DNA of 64,000 nt, taken from positions 1,390,022 through 1,454,021 of the forward strand of contig NC_026736.1 in assembly GCF_000210295.1 (NCBI RefSeq), in the 5' to 3' direction. The translations under genes and the position numbers were made by a program. Of this stretch, positions 19,701-27,477 are shown one piece after another. The stretch is from Trypanosoma brucei gambiense DAL972 (taxonomy: Eukaryota; Euglenozoa; Kinetoplastea; Trypanosomatida; Trypanosomatidae). Numbering within the stretch: position 1 is the first letter of the stretch; every line of letters begins with the position of its first letter. The notes beneath the pieces were generated by a model. That model was not told the origin of the DNA. It was given only the letters and a program-made list of their open reading frames with translations, and made no database searches.

Positions 19701-20234
19701 ATGACTGGGCGGAAGCGTGTTATGTGGGATGAAAAGAACCTCGAAGACAACGAGGAATATCGACGTACTCATCCCGTCACGATGCACATAACAGAACCAA
19801 AAACACCGTTTCAGTATCCCGAGGACGAGGAGGATTTTGAAGAAGCATTAGAGAGAAATGATGACGGCGGTGGTGATGAGGTTGAAAACGGTGGTACGTG
19901 GGACCCAAAAGTAAATGAACTCGCACGACAAGTTCGAGAGGAGTTTCGCAAGGAGGCGCCTGTGGTGGTGGCGCCAGTGGCTCCAAGCGGGCGACCGATG
20001 TTGTCAGATGAAGTTGTGAGCGGTGAGGCGTTGGAAAAACAGCGGGCAGCTGAGTTCAAAACTATGCGCAAAGCTGTTTATGCGGACGAGGGGGCGCGAG
20101 TAAAGGCACTGTTAGGCAAAGGCAACACCTTTGATGATGATGATGATGGTGATGATGGTGATGATAATAACGAGGAGGAGGAGGGAGAGGAAGGGAAGAA
20201 GGCGGAGGATAGCAATGGCATAGGTGAAAAGTAA
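19701..20234 (+). CDS. Protein phosphatase 1 inhibitor-2 homologue
   Basis: This 177-residue, very acidic protein matches inhibitor-2 (PPP1R2, yeast Glc8), an intrinsically disordered partner of PP1 catalytic subunits. The conserved core is near the N-terminus: KRVMWDEKN (residues 5-13) corresponds to the KxxxWDE motif of I-2, and ITEPKTPFQYP, 15-25 residues later, corresponds to its EPxTPY motif with the GSK3-target Thr-Pro retained. A second helix-like region with EKQRAAEFKTMRK precedes a C-terminal Asp/Glu tail. Length is close to the usual 200 residues. The family call rests on these short motifs because I-2 has no fold of its own. Confidence 0.8.
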   Translation: MTGRKRVMWDEKNLEDNEEYRRTHPVTMHITEPKTPFQYPEDEEDFEEALERNDDGGGDEVENGGTWDPKVNELARQVREEFRKEAPVVVAPVAPSGRPMLSDEVVSGEALEKQRAAEFKTMRKAVYADEGARVKALLGKGNTFDDDDDGDDGDDNNEEEEGEEGKKAEDSNGIGEK

Positions 20235-20531
20235 GTTGGACATATGAGAGGTCAGATCGGTATTTAACTTACCACCTTCCCCTGTATATTTTCTCCTTGT
20301 GAACAAAGGTGTTCCCTCTGACTCATGTTTTCCTTCCGGATGAGATGTGCATGTGTATATATATATATATGGTAATCATGCACAAGACGGTCGTGATGGT
20401 TTTTTTTGTCAACGGAGTAATTAACAATCTTTTCTTAGGCGGCGCTTCTAATTCTGTTTTGCTTACTCGTTTATTTGCCTCTATGTGCCGAGTTGTGCAG
20501 CTAGTATAAACCTTTCACTGTGTGAGTACTT

Positions 20532-20573
20532 CTATCTATCTATATGTATATATATACATATATAGGTAGATAG
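20532..20573. repeat. Imperfect inverted repeat, TA/GATA-rich
   Basis: CTATCTATCTATATGTATA on the left is nearly complementary to the TATAGGTAGATAG-containing right arm, with a two-base offset and one mismatch. It could extrude as a cruciform or form an RNA hairpin. Confidence 0.7.
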
Positions 20574-20897
20574 CGATTTGTATGGGCATGCATGCCGATT
20601 GGAATATGCGTAACCGTTTCTCTGAAGATGCCCCGTTACGGGGATGAGAAAGTGTGTATAGGGACGCGCGATGCCGCCAATTGACTTCATTTGTTTTTTC
20701 GTTCATTTTTATCTTTTCTCACCTGTTTTTCCTCCGCTCTTAATGTGTTCTACTTGAAGAAGAGAACGTTTGAGCGAAGAAGTACCACATCGGGCTATCA
20801 CCCTTGTTCATCATTTAACTGTTGAAACAAAAAAAAGGGGGTCATTTCCCTCTCTGGCCGGTATTTCCGCTGTTGCATGTGATGTATTTCATTATTT

Positions 20898-20944
20898 GTC
20901 TCCTTTTTTCTTTTCCTCATATGTCTCTCCTCTGGTGTAATGAG
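20898..20944 (+). promoter_or_regulatory. Candidate trans-splice signal
   Basis: A strong pyrimidine tract at about 20898-20934 is followed by AG at 20943-20944. The 42-base leader to the ATG at 20987 has no other ATG. Confidence 0.55.
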
Positions 20945-20986
20945 GGGTTTGCTAGTGGTTAAGGGAAAAGTTGATTTCCGTATCCG

Positions 20987-22450
20987 ATGTTTAGTGCTAA
21001 GAGAAAGGATGTGGCCGAGGCACTCATAGGTTTTTTACACGCCATCTTCACTAGCTTTTACGTGGATGTTTTTATTGGGCAATACGTTTTGGTAGGCGAC
21101 CGTGATGAAAACATGGGGTCTACGCACAACAATGGTAATCACATCGATAGAACTATTAGTAGTAGACGCAGCGACGGGGGTGCGATATGGTACCTTGCGC
21201 TGACGCAGTTACTGTACTTTTTTTTGCTTCTGAAAAATAGTGTTATCTTCAGGCAACATGCCAGCACGGCTACATTTTCGTCGTTTCCCCTGCGACGGTT
21301 GTCTTCGTTGCCGGTGTGCGGAACTTTATTGTCCTTTTGTTTTGCATTAATGTGGTTCCCTCTCGATCTGCCGTTTCTCAACGCAGCTACATCGTTTACG
21401 CTGTTAACGGCTGCTTATCAGGCACTATTTGCTCGTTGCAGGAAATTTGTGGATGCCCTTTCGAGAAGTTCGCTAAGGCGTCCGGAGGGTAATATCGCCT
21501 GTACGCTTTTTGCGGCAGTAGGCGTGGCCGTGGCGTGTTGGCTCCACGGCATTCCCAACAATCCACAACCAATGCGGTGCTTCACAACCTTTTGTGCGGT
21601 TGGTGGGGCCGTCGGTTTTTTTGCTTGTGGTCGCCAGAAATCGCATTCGAACTCGTGTATTGGAGCTGACATTACGGAAGGTGATGACGGGGACGTGCTG
21701 CAGGAAGCGGTGTGGTTTGTACAACAGACCATGCTCCGCAGCAGCATGAAGGTTGCTTTGCTGTTGTGGATGTTTCAGGGATACAATGGCTTGATTGCTA
21801 CGAGTTTCATTAGCGTGTTTCTTACTGCTTGCCACGATACAATTCCGCTTCCTCTTCGAGGGTTGTTGCTGTTTATCGTTTTCGTATTGCCGCAGGGGAC
21901 AGACACGGTTTTGGCGTCATTCAAAAGGGTGGTTGGAAAGAAGCGCCTTGTCGCCCTTCTTCTTGCATTGCTAGCGTTCATTGGCTTTTTGTTTATCCTC
22001 GTGGCATTGCGGGATCACTTGTTTATTTTACACATGAGCCCAACAGCATCCACGTTGTCTTTTGCGGTCCTGCTTGTTATGCATCGGCTGATGATTGATA
22101 CATTGAGTCGTGTCCAAAGTTGGGTCCTCCGCGATGTGGTGGAGGAAGACACAGTTATTTTCTGTCGCCCCAAGCCAATGACGGCAAATGTGCAATTGCT
22201 ACTTGATAGTGCTTCTCAACTTGTGCAGTGCGTGGCACTGGTTCTAACTTCCCTCCATTTAGTGAGCGTTTCAAGCGGGAAAAGCGTAAAACCATTCAAA
22301 GCCGCGTGGGTCGTGGGTTGCCCGACTTTAGTAATGTCAGTAGTGATGTTGTTGATTTGGGTGCGATGGTACAACTTGGAAGGTTCACATTTGCAGTTTG
22401 TGAAGATGGCAATGCGGAAGCGTGCGGACGGGTCCGATCCAGTTGTTTAA
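20987..22450 (+). CDS. Polytopic membrane protein, possibly MFS-like
   Basis: This 487-residue protein has about ten or eleven hydrophobic segments spread over its length (for example FLHAIFTSFYVDVFIG, LPVCGTLLSFCFALMWF, CTLFAAVGVAVACW, LLLFIVFVLPQ, LVALLLALLAFIGFLFIL). An acidic central loop (ITEGDDGDVLQEA) splits it into two halves, as in major-facilitator transporters. The first segment and its YVD..I..Y pattern vaguely recall TMEM180/MFSD13A, but I would not rely on it. No transporter signature was seen and the substrate is unknown. Start is the first ATG after the splice signal. Confidence 0.75.
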   Translation: MFSAKRKDVAEALIGFLHAIFTSFYVDVFIGQYVLVGDRDENMGSTHNNGNHIDRTISSRRSDGGAIWYLALTQLLYFFLLLKNSVIFRQHASTATFSSFPLRRLSSLPVCGTLLSFCFALMWFPLDLPFLNAATSFTLLTAAYQALFARCRKFVDALSRSSLRRPEGNIACTLFAAVGVAVACWLHGIPNNPQPMRCFTTFCAVGGAVGFFACGRQKSHSNSCIGADITEGDDGDVLQEAVWFVQQTMLRSSMKVALLLWMFQGYNGLIATSFISVFLTACHDTIPLPLRGLLLFIVFVLPQGTDTVLASFKRVVGKKRLVALLLALLAFIGFLFILVALRDHLFILHMSPTASTLSFAVLLVMHRLMIDTLSRVQSWVLRDVVEEDTVIFCRPKPMTANVQLLLDSASQLVQCVALVLTSLHLVSVSSGKSVKPFKAAWVVGCPTLVMSVVMLLIWVRWYNLEGSHLQFVKMAMRKRADGSDPVV

Positions 22451-23128
22451 TGCTAGTTTAGAATTCGAATTTGTTTGCTAGTTTGTTTTCTTGTCTCGAT
22501 CTTTTTGACCAGACGACTTCTTCCTTGTGTAGTTTCTATTTGTCATTTTATATTCGCACAGGGAGTCGAGCAACAACTCTGTCAGATACACATTTTGTTC
22601 TTCGCACATTTATGGAAGCAATTGCTTCCGTGTGTTTAGTGCATAGAAAACACTTGCTGTGAAGTATTTTCATGCTCTTGTCACTGTAATCTTCCTTCCT
22701 TTCTTTTTTTTTTTTACAACATAACGTCGACTTAATAAGACATTTTTATGTCATTTCTCTCTATCTCTCTCTCTACGCAACCTCTCAACTTATTCTGTTG
22801 TTGTTAATGTGTTGTTTAATTCGGTGTATTACCAACCACCCATTCTTACTTGCTACCACCCGTTAGAATTTACATTTTCCCTTCACCGTTTCTTCCCTTT
22901 GAATAAGCACTTCAATCACTTCGCTAGCGGCACGGTTTCAAGTGTCAAAAGGAAGGCAAAGCAAAGATAACGGTGAGTATTATTGCTTATATTATACATA
23001 TATATAAACATAATTATCAATACATATTTGTGAAGACAACGAAGGAATAGGGAGGAAAAAGAAAAAGAAGAAAAAAAAAAGAGAGAAGGAACAGAATAAG
23101 CAATTCTTATTTCGCTCCGAGGAATAAT
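22451..23128. other. Intergenic spacer
   Basis: The 678-base spacer has T and CT runs, the IFT70 splice signal, and a purine-rich (A/G) stretch at about 23040-23100 in the IFT70 leader. A frame at 22471-22662 lacks a plausible start. Confidence 0.65.
22874..22907 (+). promoter_or_regulatory. Candidate trans-splice signal of IFT70
   Basis: Pyrimidines at 22874-22900 precede AG at 22906-22907. The roughly 220-base leader to the ATG at 23129 contains no ATG, which is notable for its length. Confidence 0.5.
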
Positions 23129-25198
23129 ATGACATCCCGACCCTTGACGGGGTTGCGGGCGCCCTCATCTATGGGAGTGGCAGGTGGACTCGTCACAGCA
23201 GGTATGAGACCAACAACGACATCAGGTGGTGGCACAACGTTAGGACGCATTCAGGCAAAGATTCAAGACGGTAATTTCACCGCCACGGTATACGGGTACA
23301 TTCGAGATCATAAATATGACGAAGCAATTGAGGTGCTTCTCCTTCAATTGGACGAGTTCCCGCGTAGCCGCGCAGCCATTTCCCTCATTGCCTACTGCTA
23401 CTACCACGTTGGGGATTTTGCGGAGGCGGCACGCATGTATCAACAGCTAGTAAAGATATGCCCAAATGTGGAAGAATACCGTGTTTATCTCTGTCAATCA
23501 CTTTATAAAGCTGGAGCGTACGTGGAAGCAAGCAAGATGTGCACTATGATCGAGTCTGAGCAATATTCCATGCGGTTGATGAAGTTGCAGGCCTCGATAG
23601 CGTACGAACAGGAGGAAATTCCACAAACAAAGTCATTCTTGGAAAAATGCCCGCCAGAGGACCCTGAAGTAATTATACTGCAGGGTTGTGTATTGTGCAA
23701 TGAAGGCAGTTATGAGGAAGCGCTAGCAAAGTTTCAGGAGGCTCAGGCTGGTTTGGGTTTCAAGCCAGATCTTGCGTACAACATTGCTTTAACGTACTAC
23801 CGGATGCAACAGTACGGACCATCACTCAAGCACATCGCGGAAATTATTGAGCGCGGGATTCAAGAACACCCCGAACTTAATATTGGGAGCAACACGGAAG
23901 GTAATGAGGCGAGATCTGTGGGTAACACTCAGTTATTGAAGGAAACCGCTCTCGTAGAAGCGTTTAACCTAAAAACAGCTATAGAGTTCATGATGAAGAA
24001 CATGTCGGCAGCGAAAGAGGCCCTTACTGACATGCCACCCCGTCTGCAAGAGGAACTCGATCCCGTTACGCTGCACAACACTGCTCTGGTAAACATGCCA
24101 GAAGATCCATCTATTGGTTTCAGCAAGCTGAACTTCCTACTTCAAAATCCACCCTTTCCGCCGGAAACGTTCCAAAACCTATTATTGTTTTACTGTAAGT
24201 ACCAATACTTTGATCTTGCGGCTGATGTTCTTGCGGAGAACCCCCACCTCAGCTGGAAGTACCTCTCGCAGCAGAACCAGTCGCTATATGACTTTCTTGA
24301 CGGATTAATTACAGCGCAGACATCACCTGCTGAGGCCTACCGAAAGTTTGACATATTAGCCCAGCACCACATTGACCAACTTCGTAGGCTCACGAAGAAA
24401 CTTCAGGATGCAAAACAGAACCAAGACAAGAACAGCGTCCGCACTGCATTGCGAAACTATGACGAGGCGTTGGAGGATTACATTCCTGTGCTAATGGCTC
24501 AGGCAAATATTTACTGGGAAATTGAAAACTATCCGATGGTCGAAAAGCTGTTCCGTCAGTCTGCAGAATTTTGTTCTGAGCACGAGATTTGGAAGCTGAA
24601 CGTAGCCCATGTATTTTTCATGCAGGAAACTAAATTTCGTGAAGCAATTCGTTACTATGAACCTGTAGTGGAGGCAAATGAGGAAAATTTACTTAACTGC
24701 AGTGCCATTGTGTTGGCCAACTTGTGCGTAGCGTACATTATGACGGCACTCAATGATAAGGCGGAGGAAATTATGAGGCGCATCGAGCGTGAGGAAGAGA
24801 AACTTCTTTATGTGGATCCAGAAAAGCAACCACTTCATTTGTGCATTGTGAACCTCGTTATCGGTACGCTGTACTGCTCCAAAGGGAATTTTGAGTTTGG
24901 TATTTCTCGCATCGTTAAATCTTTAGAGCCATACCATCGGAAAATCATGACCGACACGTGGTTTTATGCCAAACGTTGCTTCCTTGCCCTTGCTATGCAT
25001 CTTGCCAAACATATGGTTGTTCTAAAAGACGGAACGTTTGATGAGATTCTTAATTTCTTTGATCAGGCGGATCGCTACGGGGAGAAGATACCTGCCTTCG
25101 TACATCCCGATCCTAGCAAGCAGGAAAACACATCCAAGAACACCGTGCGCTGGGAGGCGCGGCAACTTAAGCATTTATATTTGCATATGCGTGAGTAA
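23129..25198 (+). CDS. IFT70: Intraflagellar transport protein IFT70 (TTC30/DYF-1)
   Basis: IFT70 is a tetratricopeptide-repeat subunit of the IFT-B core that wraps around IFT52 and is needed for flagellum assembly. The 689-residue protein has a short Gly/Thr-rich N-terminal extension, then the family's start of the superhelix (IQDGNFTATVYGYIRDHKYDEAIEVL and LLQLDEFPRSRAAISLIAYCYYHVGDF, close to human TTC30), with TPRs continuing to the end. Length matches the family (about 660-690). Trypanosoma IFT70 is also called PIFTF6. WDR34 and IFT27, also IFT components, lie 20-23 kb downstream in the same unit. Paralogous TPR proteins are excluded by the near-continuous N-terminal match. Confidence 0.92.
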   Translation: MTSRPLTGLRAPSSMGVAGGLVTAGMRPTTTSGGGTTLGRIQAKIQDGNFTATVYGYIRDHKYDEAIEVLLLQLDEFPRSRAAISLIAYCYYHVGDFAEAARMYQQLVKICPNVEEYRVYLCQSLYKAGAYVEASKMCTMIESEQYSMRLMKLQASIAYEQEEIPQTKSFLEKCPPEDPEVIILQGCVLCNEGSYEEALAKFQEAQAGLGFKPDLAYNIALTYYRMQQYGPSLKHIAEIIERGIQEHPELNIGSNTEGNEARSVGNTQLLKETALVEAFNLKTAIEFMMKNMSAAKEALTDMPPRLQEELDPVTLHNTALVNMPEDPSIGFSKLNFLLQNPPFPPETFQNLLLFYCKYQYFDLAADVLAENPHLSWKYLSQQNQSLYDFLDGLITAQTSPAEAYRKFDILAQHHIDQLRRLTKKLQDAKQNQDKNSVRTALRNYDEALEDYIPVLMAQANIYWEIENYPMVEKLFRQSAEFCSEHEIWKLNVAHVFFMQETKFREAIRYYEPVVEANEENLLNCSAIVLANLCVAYIMTALNDKAEEIMRRIEREEEKLLYVDPEKQPLHLCIVNLVIGTLYCSKGNFEFGISRIVKSLEPYHRKIMTDTWFYAKRCFLALAMHLAKHMVVLKDGTFDEILNFFDQADRYGEKIPAFVHPDPSKQENTSKNTVRWEARQLKHLYLHMRE

Positions 25199-26129
25199 TT
25201 TACTTACCTGAAAAGGGTGTACACCGTTACACTTCGACATTTCCTCCTGCTCCTTCTCTTCTCTTCTCTTCCCTCCCCGCCCCTTCCCTTCCTTTCAGAT
25301 TTGATTTCCTTTCACTATTTCATATTTAAGAGAGGCGTAACAGTTTTTGTCTTTTATCCTGTTTTTCAGTGATGAGTACTTCGAATTCGTCACAGTAAAC
25401 TGCTACTTTGTTGCGTCTTGCTTGCAGAGGAAGGAGTGAGGAGGGATGTAAAAGAGAAGAAAGTGGGTCCCGGTGTACACTGGAGAGAGAGAGAAAAGGG
25501 GGAGGGGATCAAAAAAGAAAAATTATAGAAGAGAAGAAAAAGGGGGTGGGAACAAAACAGCAGCGATTAGGGAGGGGGGGAGGAAATCAAGGAAAAGGCA
25601 TGAACTATTTGTGTTAACTGAACAATAGGGAGGGGAAGCTCCCGTCTTGTTGTGTCATGGAGCTCGTTGCGGTGTCGTGTATTTTTTTTTCTTCTCTGTG
25701 ATTCCTTCTTCCCTCCCTTTGATGTTTCGTTTACGATTTCCCTCACCGCTCTCTTTTTTTTTCTTTTCGGCCTTTGATTCGTTTGTTGAGTTACTAGAGC
25801 TGCTTTGCATATCCGCTTCCCGGTTGAGCACTGTCAAAATCAATAAAAGATATGTTGTTATGCATGCATGCCCATGATCATGCAACTTCCACTTGAGCAA
25901 TTACAAATTTATGGTTGGTGGCGTTGCCTGTTGTACTTTTGCTTTTATTCAATTACCGCTCTCAATTTCATTTTTCATTTCATTTTATTTTTAATAAACT
26001 TGTTTACCTGCTTTTGCTTCACCTTGATTTTGATTTATTTATTTATTTATTTGGAGGTGGTGGTAGCGAAAGAAGAAGAAAAAAAAAAAGAAATTCCCTC
26101 GAGGCCCTTTTGACGGTGCCACCTCACGT
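25199..26129. other. Long spacer between IFT70 and RPB3
   Basis: The 931-base spacer begins with an exceptional pyrimidine tract at 25241-25296. It is followed by a micro-ORF at 25372-25398, purine-rich DNA, another pyrimidine-rich stretch at about 25740-26040, and an A-rich segment before RPB3. No gene was recognised; the frame at 25408-25617 has no ATG. Confidence 0.6.
25241..25298 (+). promoter_or_regulatory. Very strong polypyrimidine tract with AG
   Basis: Of 56 bases at 25241-25296 nearly all are C or T, followed by AG at 25297-25298. It starts only 42 bases after the IFT70 stop and is 830 bases from the RPB3 start. It may set the IFT70 polyadenylation site or be a distal RPB3 acceptor. 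Confidence 0.6.
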
Positions 26130-27143
26130 ATGAAGGTGACGATTGTAGACTGCAAGAGACATGAGCACTCAGCTGGGGAAACGTTGGTGTTTAAACTAAA
26201 CGAAGTCGACAATTCATTTGCCAACGGACTCCGACGCGTGCTTCTGGCAGAGGTTCCAGTACTCGGAGTGGAATCTGTGACCATAATTCAAAACACATCG
26301 GTCCTTCCTGATGAAATGATTGCGCACCGAATCGGCCTTGTGCCCCTTTACTCTAAGAGGGCAAAACAGATGCAGTTTTTTCACGACTGCCTGTGCGGTG
26401 GGACTGGTTGTATTGAATGTCAAATAACAGGAGAGTTGAAGGTTCGTTGCCCTTCAAACCAACACAGTTTGCAAGTTTTCGCAGATTCTCTTAAAATTGA
26501 CGACGAAGGGGTTTACCCCGTGAGTTCAGAGGAACGTGGTGTCTGGTTGTTAACGTTGGGTCGCTCGCAGGAAATTAACCTCCGCGTGCTAATCCGAAAA
26601 AGTATTGCCAAAACACACGCCAAGTTTATGCCAGTTTCTACGGTTTCGATGCGCTACGAACCGGAGGTGATATTGAATAAAGATGTGATTTCTAGTCTTG
26701 ACCCTGAACAACTTCGGCAGTGGATGCGGTCTTGTGTCCATCGTCCACATTCCATTGCTGAGAGTAATGGAGAAGGGCACACGGGCCACATTGACGTCAA
26801 TAAGTTATGCGAGGAGTGTTTGTTGAAGGAACCGTCAGTTGTCTCCTTCACTGAGCCACTTGTCTTCGCGCGTCCCAAGAAAGATGCACGTGGGCATTAT
26901 AACTTTACATTCACAGTGGAGACTACTGGCGTCCTTCCTGTACTTCAGTTAATAAGAGATGCGGTTGATGTGCTGCGTCGTAAACTCCAGCGCGTGCACG
27001 AATGTCTCACTGAGAGGGTTGTTCCCGGAGATTTAGTGGAAACCCGACCTATTGGTGATGCACCAACTGCACCCGTTGTGGTGAATGAAGACATTATGGA
27101 CACCAAAGGCGCGGAGGACGATCTCAAGTTCGTGATGAATTGA
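26130..27143 (+). CDS. RPB3: RNA polymerase II subunit RPB3
   Basis: RPB3 pairs with RPB11 to form the alpha-like assembly platform of RNA polymerase II. The 337-residue protein begins with the alpha-motif domain: ANGLRRVLLAEVPVLGVESV and NTSVLPDEMIAHRIGLVPL are diagnostic. The RPB3 zinc-binding loop appears as HDCLCGGTGCIEC, favouring RPB3 over the Pol I/III subunit AC40, and the insertion domain follows. The dimerisation part returns at about 255-300 (GHYNFTFTVETTGVLPVLQLI..AVDVLRRKL). It is longer than human RPB3 (275) by an insert around 205-250 and an acidic tail. The start is the first ATG of the frame. Confidence 0.9.
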   Translation: MKVTIVDCKRHEHSAGETLVFKLNEVDNSFANGLRRVLLAEVPVLGVESVTIIQNTSVLPDEMIAHRIGLVPLYSKRAKQMQFFHDCLCGGTGCIECQITGELKVRCPSNQHSLQVFADSLKIDDEGVYPVSSEERGVWLLTLGRSQEINLRVLIRKSIAKTHAKFMPVSTVSMRYEPEVILNKDVISSLDPEQLRQWMRSCVHRPHSIAESNGEGHTGHIDVNKLCEECLLKEPSVVSFTEPLVFARPKKDARGHYNFTFTVETTGVLPVLQLIRDAVDVLRRKLQRVHECLTERVVPGDLVETRPIGDAPTAPVVVNEDIMDTKGAEDDLKFVMN

Positions 27144-27477
27144 AAGACGTTGCGAAGTCTCACCACATGGGGGTACATATTCGCACGCACATCCGTACAC
27201 TTTTCGTGGTAACTCCTCTGCTTGTTTACTCATAATTCAAGCGTCGGGTTACCTTGCGATGCTCCTGTTTCTACGTTAATGAGGATGTCGCTTCGAGTAA
27301 AATACCATGGGTTTAACTAATTCAAGCTTTCCTTGTAAATCATCTTTTTTTTTTTCTTTGCTCTTTGTAGGTAGTAGTGGTCTGGGTTTGGTGGGCAAGT
27401 ACTCATTGGGAATCGTGGAGGGTAACAGAGAGAGAGAGAGTGCTGGATAAAAAAGAAAAGAAAAAGTGTGTGTAGAA
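27144..27477. other. Intergenic spacer
   Basis: The 334-base spacer carries the IQCH-like gene's splice signal and a GA repeat at about 27427-27440. Nothing else was seen. Confidence 0.65.
27343..27370 (+). promoter_or_regulatory. Candidate trans-splice signal
   Basis: Pyrimidines at 27343-27367 are followed by AG at 27369-27370. The 107-base leader to the ATG at 27478 is free of ATG. Confidence 0.6.

Larger units (their letters stand above)
20235..20986. other. Intergenic spacer
   Basis: The 752-base spacer contains an AT run at about 20355-20370, an imperfect 42-base palindrome at 20532-20573, and the splice signal of the next gene. No credible ORF was found. Confidence 0.65.

Noticed and set aside
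25408..25617. 69-codon basic frame before RPB3
   Set aside because: It has no ATG start and is purine-repeat derived.
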